Shown here: positions 39,301-44,065 of the stretch, piece after piece | Layout of the letters: the number at the start of each line of letters is the position of its first letter | Position numbering within the stretch: the stretch's first letter is position 1 | Assembly (NCBI GenBank): GCA_012845835.1 | Contig: JABAKD010000020.1 | Coordinates: 2,862,936-2,926,935, forward strand | Reading direction: 5' to 3' | DNA from: Undaria pinnatifida | Taxonomy: Eukaryota; Sar; Phaeophyceae; Laminariales; Alariaceae | DNA: 64,000 nucleotides | The notes under the pieces: model-generated | Told to the model about the DNA's origin: nothing | Seen by the model: the letters and a program-made list of their open reading frames with translations, nothing else | Database searches by the model: none | Program-made: the position numbers and the translations under genes

Positions 39301-40048
39301 CGCGGCGCTACTCCGTATGCTGCCACTACTGGTTGTTCCCATATGTGCCAGGCGATTTCACAGGCAATATAGCGGGCAACCGGCATTGCTTGACCAGCAC
39401 CGTAGAGGGACCAATAATAATCATGTGCCTGGTACATATGTACACACCGTTGTCCCTCTTAAGCACGGCGCAACTCCGCATACTGCCACTACTGGTTTTT
39501 CCATTTCAGGCGATTTTACACGCACTAGCGGTAAACCGGCACTACTCAACCGGCACTATAGAGGACTAATACTAGTGTGTCTAGAATATATTCAAACACC
39601 GTCAGAGCATACGTACAGCAAGAGAGTACTGCCGAACTGCTGTGACACAAATCCTAGAAATAAATTATACCAGCGCGGCACGGGCGAGGTAAGGGAAAGC
39701 ACGTCACAACGCAAGGCGATGCCCCCGTCCCCAGCCTCAGCGCCCGCGCGCCCGAAGCCCAAATGAGTTCGGCGTCGAAAACCGAAAACAAAACTAGTTC
39801 GTAACGTCAAACATCACGCAAAACCCGAAAGTTCAAAGCGCCATTCGAAAGGGCTCTTTGCTGCGGCGACAGCCGTACTCTGCTTGTACAGCAGGTCCAA
39901 CAAAACAACAAGAACACATCATCCTTCGGGCATGAACACGAGAAAAACAGCTTGCCTGGTTGAGCTCGGAGATGGAGCTCTTAAGGTTTTTCTTGGTGAG
40001 ATTGGTCACAAGGTAGCGGATCTGCCAGAATATGGGCGACGCAAACAT
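2019..40048 (-). CDS. CNOT1: CNOT1/NOT1, scaffold of the CCR4-NOT deadenylase complex (23 exons traced, 3' end outside the window)
   Basis: CNOT1 is the large cytoplasmic and nuclear scaffold on which the CAF1/CCR4 deadenylases, CNOT9, CNOT2/3 and CNOT10/11 assemble to shorten mRNA poly(A) tails. I traced 23 exons by matching conserved peptides in family order; together they hold 6,681 coding bases (2,227 codons, numbering from the ATG at 40,048). Order seen: N-terminal region (exons 1-7), HEAT region (8-11), TTP-binding region (12-13), disordered Q/A/G linker (13), CAF1-binding MIF4G (14-18), CNOT9-binding DUF3819 region (18-20), connector (21-23). Human CNOT1 is 2,376 residues; the roughly 600-residue C-terminal part with the NOT1 domain is missing here because the gene runs off the left edge. 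Every intron is GT-AG except the first (GC-AG). All are phase 0 except intron 3 (phase 1). The start and the K-exon donor at 10,049 are the weakest points; gene identity is secure. Confidence 0.95.
2927..3097 (-). CDS. CNOT1: CNOT1 exon 22, connector region
   Basis: Encodes VYAAVLELCLRTVRTSL and LGALKYLVQ, matching HLLVLKALQDGRAYGS and VELLIRNHLVN of human CNOT1. 57 codons, phase 0 (residues 2099-2155). Acceptor ATTATCAG, donor GTGCAG followed by GTGGGT. Confidence 0.88.
3785..3928 (-). CDS. CNOT1: CNOT1 exon 21, connector region
   Basis: Encodes EALTKFARAVFNRLFD, matching AIAALGLLQKAVEGLLD of human CNOT1. 48 codons, phase 0 (residues 2051-2098). A long C tract on the coding strand precedes the acceptor TTTGGCAG by about 30-60 bases. 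Two in-frame donors lie six bases apart (AGG before GTGGAG, and GAG before GTGAGG). I chose the second because it restores the spacing to exon 22. Confidence 0.88.
4481..5056 (-). CDS. CNOT1: CNOT1 exon 20, end of the CNOT9-binding region and poly-Ala insert
   Basis: Starts ARRKSRETTGQPYYDM, then HPHQLLVYEAFQRVPRQ, matching DPKQLAVYEEFARNVPG of human CNOT1. A Pro/Gly/Ala-rich insert of about 90 residues with a long poly-Ala run follows, then an amphipathic segment ending AALQE. 192 codons, phase 0 (residues 1859-2050). The acceptor is TCTGAAG; the donor CAGGAG is followed by GTGCGG. Confidence 0.93.
5486..5743 (-). CDS. CNOT1: CNOT1 exon 19, CNOT9-binding region
   Basis: Encodes LALVTCKEPLRVSI (human MAMITCREPLLMSI) and CMLIEKAATEKAMRDIDEAV (human [20 protein letters not shown]). 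86 codons, phase 0 (residues 1773-1858). Acceptor TCTCCTAG, donor CTCCAG followed by GTGCGT. Confidence 0.97.
5980..6627 (-). CDS. CNOT1: CNOT1 exon 18, end of MIF4G, Ala/Gly linker, start of the CNOT9-binding region
   Basis: Begins LKMNIKFEIEMLCQKF (human LKLNLKFEIEVLCKNL), closing the MIF4G domain. An Ala-, Gly- and Glu-rich linker of about 90 residues follows. Then come TINPTLEVFSTQPQLKEVLK and AIREIIQPVVERSVTIA, which open the CNOT9-binding DUF3819 domain (human AVQELVHPVVDRSIKIA). 216 codons, phase 0 (residues 1557-1772). Acceptor CTCTTGCAG, donor CGGAAG followed by GTGAGA. Confidence 0.97.
6954..7088 (-). CDS. CNOT1: CNOT1 exon 17, MIF4G domain
   Basis: Encodes VTPFIAKILE and VFKPPNPWIMGLFSALHE, matching VVPFVAKVLE and VFRPPNPWTMAIMNVLAE of human CNOT1. 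45 codons, phase 0 (residues 1512-1556). The acceptor (ACGGGAAG) has a purine-rich approach; the next upstream AG would break the match. Donor CACGAG followed by GTCGGT. Confidence 0.95.
7630..7827 (-). CDS. CNOT1: CNOT1 exon 16, MIF4G domain
   Basis: Encodes SERSLLKNLGSWLGKITL, matching SDRSLLKNLGHWLGMITL of human CNOT1. 66 codons, phase 0 (residues 1446-1511). Acceptor CGCGCAG, donor TTCCAG followed by GTTTGT. Confidence 0.97.
8066..8200 (-). CDS. CNOT1: CNOT1 exon 15, MIF4G domain
   Basis: Encodes YLVVKRICTQPNFHDLY, matching YLVMKRVSIEPNFHSLY of human CNOT1, one of the most conserved segments of the family. 45 codons, phase 0 (residues 1401-1445). Acceptor CAACGCAG, donor CTTGAG followed by GTGATC. 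Confidence 0.97.
9326..9478 (-). CDS. CNOT1: CNOT1 exon 14, start of the CAF1-binding MIF4G domain
   Basis: Encodes PNMDTLMAKV and NPPEAVMDRIHFVINNV, matching TNIDTLLVAT and EPPENIQEKIAFIFNNL of human CNOT1, at the entry to the MIF4G domain that holds CNOT7/8. 51 codons, phase 0 (residues 1350-1400). Acceptor CACTCTCAG, donor TCCAAG followed by GTAAGA. Confidence 0.96.
10049..11593 (-). CDS. CNOT1: CNOT1 exon 13, TTP-binding region plus long Q/A/G linker
   Basis: The largest exon (515 codons, residues 835-1349). The first third is highly conserved: NLFDEYRFFHNYPEKEL and LALRYVLEALRRP, close to human NLFEEYRFFPQYPDKEL and LALRYVLEALRKP. The remaining 370 or so residues form a low-complexity linker. 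It holds a poly-Gln run of about 20 residues near 10,535-10,600 and a second Gln cluster near 10,860-10,915. Poly-Ala and poly-Gly are also present. Human CNOT1 has only about 120 residues between the same domains. The acceptor is ATGAAG. The donor (TTGCCG followed by GTGTGA) is chosen because it is the last in-frame GT before the stop, and it is less certain. Confidence 0.92.
12093..12176 (-). CDS. CNOT1: CNOT1 exon 12, start of the TTP-binding region
   Basis: A small exon of 28 codons with MADSYFQRIY, matching EANSYFQRIY of human CNOT1, where the tristetraprolin-binding region begins. Phase 0 (residues 807-834). An 18-base C tract on the coding strand lies about 50 bases upstream of the acceptor GCCGCAG. 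Donor GAAGAG followed by GTGCGT. Confidence 0.95.
12502..12744 (-). CDS. CNOT1: CNOT1 exon 11
   Basis: Continues from FVQ into THFPTARLRQLSQKPG, then an Ala-rich stretch that ends KKMHPTLNQ. It corresponds to the variable linker after the HEAT region. 81 codons, phase 0 (residues 726-806). The internal ATG at 12,660 is not a gene start, since the frame is open back to the acceptor CGGCCTGCAG. Donor AACCAG followed by GTATGG. Confidence 0.85.
13143..13388 (-). CDS. CNOT1: CNOT1 exon 10
   Basis: Encodes a Pro-rich insert followed by LDNWCAERLTR and AKVLSFVQ, matching LKLDKWLTDKIR and EPFIQACMTFL of human CNOT1. 82 codons, phase 0 (residues 644-725). Acceptor CGTCCCCAG, donor GTGCAG followed by GTACGG. 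Confidence 0.92.
14077..14334 (-). CDS. CNOT1: CNOT1 exon 9
   Basis: Encodes VRDVFSKPAYQCPELLLLAL, matching [20 protein letters not shown] of human CNOT1 in the HEAT region. 86 codons, phase 0 (residues 558-643). The intron upstream carries an almost pure C run plus an AC run on the coding strand, about 35 bases before the acceptor CCCAAAAG. Donor GTGTAC followed by GTAAGT. Confidence 0.95.
14760..15044 (-). CDS. CNOT1: CNOT1 exon 8
   Basis: Encodes FEALYMPWQNRRGHLSLL (human VDLIYRPWKHAEGQLSFI) and WLSLDLVASLLSLA (human WKSLDLIESLLRLA). These are hallmark blocks of the CNOT1 N-terminal half. 95 codons, phase 0 (residues 463-557). Acceptor CTCTGTAG, donor GCGCAG followed by GTGAGG. Confidence 0.95.
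15782..15949 (-). CDS. CNOT1: CNOT1 exon 7
   Basis: A Gly-rich start is followed by WKLDVARQVL and WVAVAKALDHERFNV, matching WNVEVLIDVLKELN and FKEVTYELDHPGF of human CNOT1. 56 codons, phase 0 (residues 407-462). The acceptor GCAAAAG lacks a good pyrimidine tract. It precedes an ATG, so the first coding base could differ slightly. Donor GACCAG followed by GTGAGT. Confidence 0.88.
16969..17115 (-). CDS. CNOT1: CNOT1 exon 6
   Basis: Encodes ERQVAQVIAMLANNYN, matching TAAQVARVLGMMART of human CNOT1. 49 codons, phase 0 at both ends (residues 358-406). Acceptor CCCTTGCAG, donor GGGCAG followed by GTGAGG. The flanking introns carry CAATGAAATCAG-type and AGTCAATCA-type minisatellites. Confidence 0.93.
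17116..18575 (-). other. CNOT1 intron 5 (1,460 bp)
   Basis: Holds a TTAA-type mini-element at 17,378-17,475 and a GACCCG/GATCCG-rich block at 17.64-17.85 kb related to the one at 32.6-32.8 kb. A GGCAAGGCACGGC-type microsatellite lies at 18.41-18.49 kb. Confidence 0.7.
17378..17475. mobile_element. TTAA/CCCC mini-element, copy 1
   Basis: Starts TAACCCC and ends GGGGTTA, with the family core ACAACTGGAAACCC near the left end and GGGGCTCTAAAGGGG at the right. It is about ten bases longer than other copies near the left end. Confidence 0.65.
18576..19028 (-). CDS. CNOT1: CNOT1 exon 5
   Basis: Starts after CTACCAG with SLLQQIRESHQEYLAGL, passes through an Ala/Gly-rich insert of about 50 residues, and ends with GGSLAGFLKDLGHTC. 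The last block matches ESSLADFMQEVGYGFC of human CNOT1. 151 codons, phase 0 at both ends (residues 207-357). The donor ATCAGG followed by GTGAGA joins it in frame to exon 6. Confidence 0.92.
20684..20929. repeat. 82-bp tandem repeat, three units
   Basis: Units begin at 20,684, 20,766 and 20,848, each with ATCAGACCAGATCATTCCGA (or one-base variants) and AACAACAATCGTCCCATGCC. The unit length is not a multiple of three, so the overlapping open frames are not protein repeats. Confidence 0.8.
21000..23140. repeat. Tandem duplication of about 1 kb
   Basis: Blocks recur in the same order in 21.0-22.22 kb and 22.25-23.14 kb: GTCCGACRATG with ATGTTGTCGTGGTTC, then TGCGTCGTAG, then AAGAGCCAGCTCAGC, then CTCGGCCGGGATCCAG, then AAACTCGGCCGCC. 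The second copy is shorter. Divergence by small indels is substantial, so the event is not recent. Confidence 0.7.
23188..23402 (-). CDS. CNOT1: CNOT1 exon 4
   Basis: Begins in phase 1 and completes a Gly codon, then encodes ALKLSPPQQVAVGLGL (human VLKLSKVQEVIFGLAL) and LSLEALHSLLELV. A poly-C tract of 13 bases lies about 35 bases upstream of the acceptor on the coding strand. The donor is GGGCAG followed by GTGAGC. Residues 135-206. A roughly 1-kb tandem duplication in the next intron ends about 50 bases from this donor. Confidence 0.93.
24035..24225 (+). repeat. Solo arm of the fold-back family
   Basis: Contains CCCAGCTGTAAGATCGAAGA, TCATCTTTGCAAGCTGTG, GGTCGGCGACTCCCCTTGCA and CTATCAGGGTCAACAGGGTG in the same order as the arms at 42.8-44.0 kb. 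It stops before the AACCCGTTTCTGAGGGGG part. It lies inside CNOT1 intron 3. Confidence 0.7.
24447..24639 (-). CDS. CNOT1: CNOT1 exon 3
   Basis: Encodes QLLQHEVAQAADKPNF, matching FLIQECASLITKPNF of human CNOT1, followed by a Gly/Arg-rich insert and EELLS, which runs into exon 4. The insert contains a run of ten G on the coding strand. The frame nevertheless stays open, and the exon leaves in phase 1, the only non-zero phase in the gene. Acceptor TTGACAG, donor TCAG followed by GTGGGT. Confidence 0.9.
25490..25780. repeat. Three tandem units with short inverted ends
   Basis: Three units of roughly 85-100 bp share TTCTAGAACTGCAAAC or close variants near the left and CACACTAATTTCAAGT in the middle. 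The second unit ends GGCAGTTCTAAGAAAGGGTT, the inverse of its start AACCCTTCTAGAACTGC. The organisation resembles a small inverted-repeat element that has become tandem. Confidence 0.55.
27510..27670 (-). mobile_element. Poly-A-tailed retroposon, copy 1
   Basis: On the minus strand the copy ends CCCCATGCGCCGGAGGATTA followed by an A-rich tail. Before that a frame ends RRVRQLALGCESN and continues as WVKSTHDAYEN. The 3' end plus the tail suggests insertion by reverse transcription of an RNA. Confidence 0.55.
30580..30668. mobile_element. TTAA/CCCC mini-element, copy 2
   Basis: An 89-bp element flanked by TTAA on both sides. It carries CCAACTGGAAACC and GGGGGCTCCCAAGGGG. Internally it shares AACTTGAAGTTAGCATAGGGAG with other copies in degenerate form. 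Confidence 0.75.
30865..30981 (-). CDS. CNOT1: CNOT1 exon 2
   Basis: Encodes GEDARLFLLECLVEE, matching GPEADRHLLRCLFSH near residue 45 of human CNOT1. The acceptor is TTTTGCAG; the donor is CAGAAG followed by GTGCGG. 39 codons, phase 0 at both ends (residues 32-70). It is isolated between the two longest introns of the gene, so a gene finder could easily miss it. Confidence 0.9.
31118..31240. repeat. G-rich purine tract (GGGAGGGA type)
   Basis: A run of GGAGGGGAGGGAGGGG units on the plus strand with many G triplets, so it could form G-quadruplexes. On the CNOT1 strand it is a pure pyrimidine tract about 140-260 bases before the exon 2 acceptor. Confidence 0.8.
31994..32080. mobile_element. 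TTAA/CCCC mini-element, copy 3
   Basis: Left end TTAACGCCTTTATAACTGGAAACCC; the right end GGGGGCTCTCAAGGGG has lost its TTAA. Same orientation as copies 1 and 2. Confidence 0.65.
32570..32845. repeat. GACCCG-rich repeat block
   Basis: Repeats of CCGACCCGA with GATCCG variants, bracketed by GGGTCGGGTTGAGTCG and GACCCGATACGTGGGTC. A sister block lies at 17.64-17.85 kb inside CNOT1 intron 5, sharing the CACCTGACC, AATTT and ACGGGCCGGGT-like end layout. Confidence 0.65.
32975..33064. mobile_element. TTAA/CCCC mini-element, copy 4 (best preserved)
   Basis: A 90-bp element with perfect 12-base ends, TTAACCCCTTTA at the left and TAAAGGGGTTAA at the right. The interior runs GAGCCCCCGAACCCC, TACTAAATCCAAGTAATTTT and CGGGTTTCCAGT. 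It is inverted relative to copies 1-3. Confidence 0.8.
33368..33469. mobile_element. Related TTAA-type mini-element with variant ends
   Basis: About 102 bp. Left end TTAACCCCTTCG and right end CGAAGGGGGTCA are inverted copies of each other. The interior contains AAATTCCAAGTAGTCTGTC, like the centre of the main family but otherwise different. Probably a sister family. Confidence 0.5.
34430..34640. repeat. About 70-bp tandem repeat
   Basis: Four diverged units of AAACCCTAATTTCAATTCAA, GTTCACTACTC and AAACAGCAAAA. No coding content. Confidence 0.6.
35150..35263. repeat. Telomere-like CCCTAA/CCCCAAC tract plus GC hairpin
   Basis: From about 35,152 to 35,228 the plus strand reads CCCTAACCCTAACCCC and then degenerates through CCCCAAC and CCTAACCCC units. 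It is followed by a perfect hairpin, GCGCGGC, TTC, GCCGCGC, at 35,247-35,263. Interstitial, since unrelated DNA continues on both sides. Confidence 0.7.
36119..36236. repeat. Inverted-repeat element of about 115 bp
   Basis: Starts GTAGGGTGAATAC and ends GTATACACCCTAC. Inside, ACTCTGGGGTACCCCGG faces CCCGGGCATGTCCAGAGT. The whole can fold on itself. It may be a small MITE. A looser relative lies at about 61.01-61.10 kb. Confidence 0.5.
36760..36846. mobile_element. TTAA/CCCC mini-element, copy 5
   Basis: Carries ACAATTGGAAACCCG, GACAAGTTACTTGGAATTAG, AGGAGGGGATTTGGGG and CTCTACAGGGG in family order. The outer TTAA bases are eroded on both sides. Confidence 0.6.
38320..38665. repeat. About 55-75-bp tandem repeat
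   Basis: Units carry ATGCATGATAGAGCTGTGAT, CGGTCGCG/CAGTCGTGG and TTCTATGA. At least three are clear (38,414-38,575) with weaker ones on both sides. Confidence 0.6.
39299..39612. repeat. About 160-bp tandem duplication
   Basis: Two units (from about 39,299 and 39,462) share CTGCCACTACTGGTT, CAGGCGATTT, GCACTA/GCATTGC spacing and CCGGCACT. The flank carries ACCAGGTAC motifs. A third, diverged relative lies at about 29.83-29.94 kb. Confidence 0.65.
39956..40048 (-). CDS. CNOT1: CNOT1 exon 1, N terminus
   Basis: Encodes IRYLVTNLTKKN, which matches the first conserved block of CNOT1 (ISYLVDNLTKKN in human). Two starts fit. The ATG at 40,048 gives nine residues before the block, close to the twelve in human. 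Alternatively the CAG just before 40,021 is a 3' splice site and an earlier exon carries the start. I prefer the ATG because CCAAT boxes lie about 160-200 bp upstream. The exon ends AACCAG followed by GCAAGC, a GC-type donor that otherwise keeps the usual consensus. No GT donor nearby keeps the reading frame into exon 2. Confidence 0.8.
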
Positions 40049-40204
40049 TTCTCCTCACGAACGCTGGCTGATGCGCTGGATGCAACCCGTGCACCTGGGA
40101 GAGAAAAGAGAGAGGCACCCATCTGTGTCAGAAGATATAATGAAGTCTACTGCAGCTGTAGGGGAGGAACTCCCATCAAGCTCACCACATGTTCCAGAAA
40201 ACCC

Positions 40205-40252
40205 TCTCATTGGTCAACTACGGGTATGTGGGAACGTTTCATTGGTCAACAA
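40205..40252 (-). promoter_or_regulatory. Pair of CCAAT boxes upstream of CNOT1
   Basis: The ten-base word CATTGGTCAA occurs at 40,208-40,217 and again at 40,240-40,249. On the CNOT1 strand this gives two CCAAT boxes 32 bases apart, about 160 and 193 bases before the ATG at 40,048. CCAAT pairs bind NF-Y in many eukaryotic promoters. Between them and the ATG there is a weak ATTATATC near 40,130-40,140. There is also a pyrimidine-rich CTCTCTCTTTTCTCTCCCAG ending at 40,098, which could be an initiator region or the acceptor of a 5' UTR intron. Confidence 0.45.
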
Positions 40253-40774
40253 ACGCACACACATTTGCACCCTGCTCCTGCGTGACATCCCGACCCCACA
40301 CAGACCTGATCCAAAAATAAGGGGCCTGAGGCCCCCAAACTGACCCCGGGTATGTACTACCGTAACAAGGAGCCGCCGAAAGGGGCCACCAAGCACCCTG
40401 GTCCTACGCCGACCAAAATCGAGGCCCGGCCGGAGCAAATCGAGGGTTTTTGAAGGGGAAAAAATGAAAAACGTCAGCTGTGAGTACGACCGATTGAATG
40501 GTTGCCTCCCTCAACCTTGCAAGCTGCGTGGCACATCTATATTTCATTATGATAATATGGTGTGGGTTTTGAAAAAAAAACAGCGAACAATTTTTCCAAC
40601 ATTCCCTCTCGCTCTACAACACCATTGCTTAGTACATTGGACTACAAATTCGTAGACGACAGGGGTATTATATCAATTAGTACCTGGTACAAAACAAATC
40701 AACCAATCAAAATCGGCCACCGAGGCGTACAATAAAATGCATATGATACCATGCCCCGTGCCCAACACAGCAGC

Positions 40775-40781
40775 AGTAGCA

Positions 40782-40833
<52 letters not shown>

Positions 40834-40860
40834 CGGCGGCGGCGGCGGCGACGACGGCTG
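40775..40860. repeat. CAG/CGG microsatellite
   Basis: About 20 CAG triplets interrupted by CAA, then CGG and CGA triplets. It is read as poly-Cys, poly-Leu or poly-Arg in the minus-strand frames, none of which looks like a gene. Confidence 0.9.
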
Positions 40861-42756
40861 TAGCAGCGCGGCGTCAAGCAAACAAATAAAATCATACTGG
40901 TAATAGGGAGAGGAGGCGTTCAACACTCACGAGAGCTCTACCAGGTACCCAACCTAGGCTATCATAACATAAAACCGGAGCTCGAGCAGCTCGGAACCGG
41001 GTTAGTCATAACCAGTATTCGGTACGCCGATGCTCGTGTGATCTGATATGATGCTACGAACGATACTCGTACACGGGTACGAGCATCTTGCGTATAATAT
41101 AATGCTAGCGGGGCGAGGCGGGGAAGGGGGGGGGGGGGGGGAATAACGACGCAGCCAGCTCCTTCGCCATTATTTCATCAAAATGCGAGGTGGCTGTTAT
41201 ATCAGCTGGTTATATTGCCAGGTACCTGGTACTGCTTACCGCTTAGACCACTCCTGCTACTACTGCTGCAAATAGCTCTTGGCTTTCGGGCAAATACGAA
41301 GGAAGTCGTAACACAATCTACACAACTGCTGCACTATTAAATATAATGAACTGATGGTTTAGCGGTTCACATTCTTCCTTGGGAATTAATTGCACAGCCA
41401 AATAGTATCACTGAAATGGTACTTGTATACCCTGCGCTCAATATCCGATACTGCACCTGGTATACTCGAACGCGCAGTCAACCACCCAAAACGAAACAAC
41501 GATAGACCAGTCCCGGCCGCATCTGTCTCCCCAACAATCCTCAAAATGTACCTTCTGAGTACCAGCTGTTTTTACAGCAGGCGCCTATAATACTATGATC
41601 GCAGGCGGGCTTTTTAGTCTCGTCTTGTGTGTGGGGCGAAATCTGTCTTGCCATTTGGGTCCTTTCTGCACTCTGCGCTGCCAAGAAAGAATGCGTTCAC
41701 GAGTTGCGACAGGGAAACAAACAAAAAGAGCGGGGAATAATCTAGAGCCGGATCACCAGGGCCAACAGAAAGTGACCGGCGTTGGGGTGGAGCACAGGTA
41801 GCCGATCTATCCGGGGCCCTGTTGGTGGTGATCATGCGACACACCAGGAAACCCCGAAAACACAAAACCATATGGCGCAAAATCCTATGTTTGTTGGGGC
41901 TGTGCTAGCCAGGGCATGCCTTTGCACACAGCCTCCAACGGGACTCAAAAACACTGATCAACCCAGAGTGCCGCGGGTATGCTTCGACGATGAAGGCGAG
42001 GCCCGGCATGAGGAGGAGAAGCCGAGCGCGTGCTGGCTTCTGTTAAACGTCGGTCGCTGCCGAGCCCAGGCGCGTGCACCTTTCCAAAGAGTGTCTTACC
42101 TACCTGTCTGCGCTATGCTGCTGTGCGCTCTAGGAGGGGATGATGAAGACCTCTCAACTATGGAGCGGAAGGAGGGAGCAGAAAGCTTTCGGCGGAATGG
42201 CAGAGGGAGGCGATCGCAGCAGTGCACGGGTCTCACCTACACATGACGTTCCCGTTCCCACGAGGTAAAGCTCTCCTAATCTTGCCTCTGTAGTTTCTGT
42301 TTCCCTCTCTCCACGAGCGAAGTGTCCAGAAAAACACGCCTTTTCCAAAAATGTTGGGGATCAGGGGATGAACTTTTTCGTTCATGATACAATGTCATGC
42401 TGCCCCACATCTATCTGTGCACCGATAGATGCACAGATCATAGACAGGTAGACACACATATTAATTGTGCAGCACGTTCTCGTAGAGATTGTATCCACAC
42501 CTGGTACATTTCAGGACCAAGACGAGGCAGAAAGCAAAAACAGCACCGCACAACGAAAACGAAGCGTCGAACTTTTAGTGTGGAGACTTGTTTTCGTGTT
42601 TTCGTTGACGGGCGCTCGCTTTCGCCGCCTGTCTGTGCTTCGTAGAAGAGTCAGGGATGCGATATTCATATGACGCAGTAGTTTTTCTGGCGAGAGTTTA
42701 TTTACTTTGTATGCGCCACACTTCTGTTCATGCCAGGTACCACGTAGTATATTATA

Positions 42757-44045
42757 GAAACTAAAACACACTCCAGCTGTGAGATCGAATATTTTGTCGA
42801 AACTCATCTTTGCAAGCTGTGTGTGATACTCCGATCGCGCGCATTGCGGGTTGTGTGTCCTCATTAAGGACATAGACTATTAGGTCGGCGACTCCCCTTG
42901 CAACTAACTACAGTTAGTGTGGCTATCAGGGTCAACAGGGTGATGTTAGGCAGTCTGTGCGCGGAAACTATAAAACCCGTTTCTGAGGGGGACAAAATCT
43001 GACAGCTGTGGAGGGAAATGCATCAGTTTATCAAGCGAAATCTGTAAGCCGAATTTCCGGTGAGGGGAGGGCGGAGTTTTTAAGCACGTGGGGGCCTGAC
43101 TGTGATCAAAAGGGGGGCGGGAGGGGGGGAGGGGGGGGGGAGGGGACGGGTGGGGCAGGTTAATTTGTGCGTGGAAACTATAAATATCTCTTGTGGGGGA
43201 GGGGGGGGGAATGTGCCGGGGGGGGCGGGGGGCGGGGGGGGGAGGGCTTTAGGTCGCATAGATGTAGGGGTTTGCAATACGCGTGGTGCTAGGTCTAGGC
43301 GATGGTGCGGGTGGTGGGGAAGGAGGGGGCGTTGGGGGCGGGGGTGGGTGGGAAATGCAGCAGCAGCATGGACGGCTCTAAAATGATGACGAGGCGATAT
43401 CCAGGGCGTGGAAGTGTTTATTTCTCTGGCGGATTTCGATATTAGGTGGGGCGTTTAATCAAGAGGAAGCAAGGGGAAGAAAAAAAAAAAAAGGGGGCGG
43501 GGGGGGGGGGGGGTTGAAAAGGTTTAGGTCATTTTTTTTTCTTTTTTTTTTCCCCAAAACCGTCAAATTTATCCCCTAAAAAGGATTTATACCTTCCACG
43601 CACAAATTGCCCGCCCGTCCGCCCCCCCCCCCCCCGCCCAGTCCCCCCCCCCCCCCCCCCCTCCCCCCCCCCCTTCCCCCCCCCCCTCCAAACCCGCTCG
43701 CTTTTGATCAAAACCAGGCCCCCACGTCCTTCAAAACTCCCCCCCCCCCTCACCGGCTATTCGACTTACAGGATTCACTTGATAAACGGATACATTTCCC
43801 TCCACAGCTAGCTGTCAGATTTTGTCCCCCTCAGAAACGGGTTTTATAGTTTCCGCGCACAGACTGCCTAACATCACCCTGTTGACCCTGATAGCTACAC
43901 TAGCTGTAGTTAGTTGCAAGGGGAGTCGCCGACCTATATCCTTAATGAGGACACACAACTCGTAATACGCGCGATTGGAGTATCACACACAGCTTGCAAA
44001 GATGAGTTTCGACGAAATCTTCGATCTCACAGCTGGAGTGTATTT
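42757..44045. mobile_element. Fold-back element with arms of about 450 bp
   Basis: The sequence from about 42,765 to 43,200 recurs in inverted form at about 43,575-44,035. Shared words include ACACTCCAGCTGTGAGATCG at the outer ends, then CAAGCTGTGTGTGATACTCC, GGTCGGCGACTCCCCTTGCA, CTATCAGGGTCAACAGGGTG and AACCCGTTTCTGAGGGGGAC. The arms differ by small indels. The spacer of about 370 bp is G/C-homopolymer-rich and has no coding frame. This fits a non-autonomous DNA element with long terminal inverted repeats. No transposase or clear target duplication is visible. Confidence 0.7.
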
Positions 44046-44065
44046 TTATTTTTTGTAATAATATT

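Larger units (their letters stand above)
30982..39955 (-). other. CNOT1 intron 1 (8,974 bp, GC-AG), repeat-filled
   Basis: Runs from the GC donor of exon 1 to the TTTTGCAG acceptor of exon 2. It holds TTAA/CCCC mini-elements at 31,994, 32,975, 33,368 and 36,760. It also holds a GACCCG-rich block (32.57-32.85 kb), telomere-like repeats (35.15-35.23 kb), tandem repeats at 34.4-34.6, 38.3-38.66 and 39.30-39.61 kb, a G-rich purine tract (31.12-31.24 kb) and a 115-bp inverted-repeat element (36.12-36.23 kb). An open frame at 33,598-34,149 on the plus strand is not recognisable as a protein. Confidence 0.75.

Noticed and set aside
40699-40926. Poly-Leu and poly-Cys minus-strand frames
   Set aside because: A CAG/CGG microsatellite read in different frames; no flanking coding sequence.
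41782-42246. 154-codon plus-strand frame
   Set aside because: No recognisable domain and no splice-linked continuation; open length alone is not enough in this GC-balanced region.
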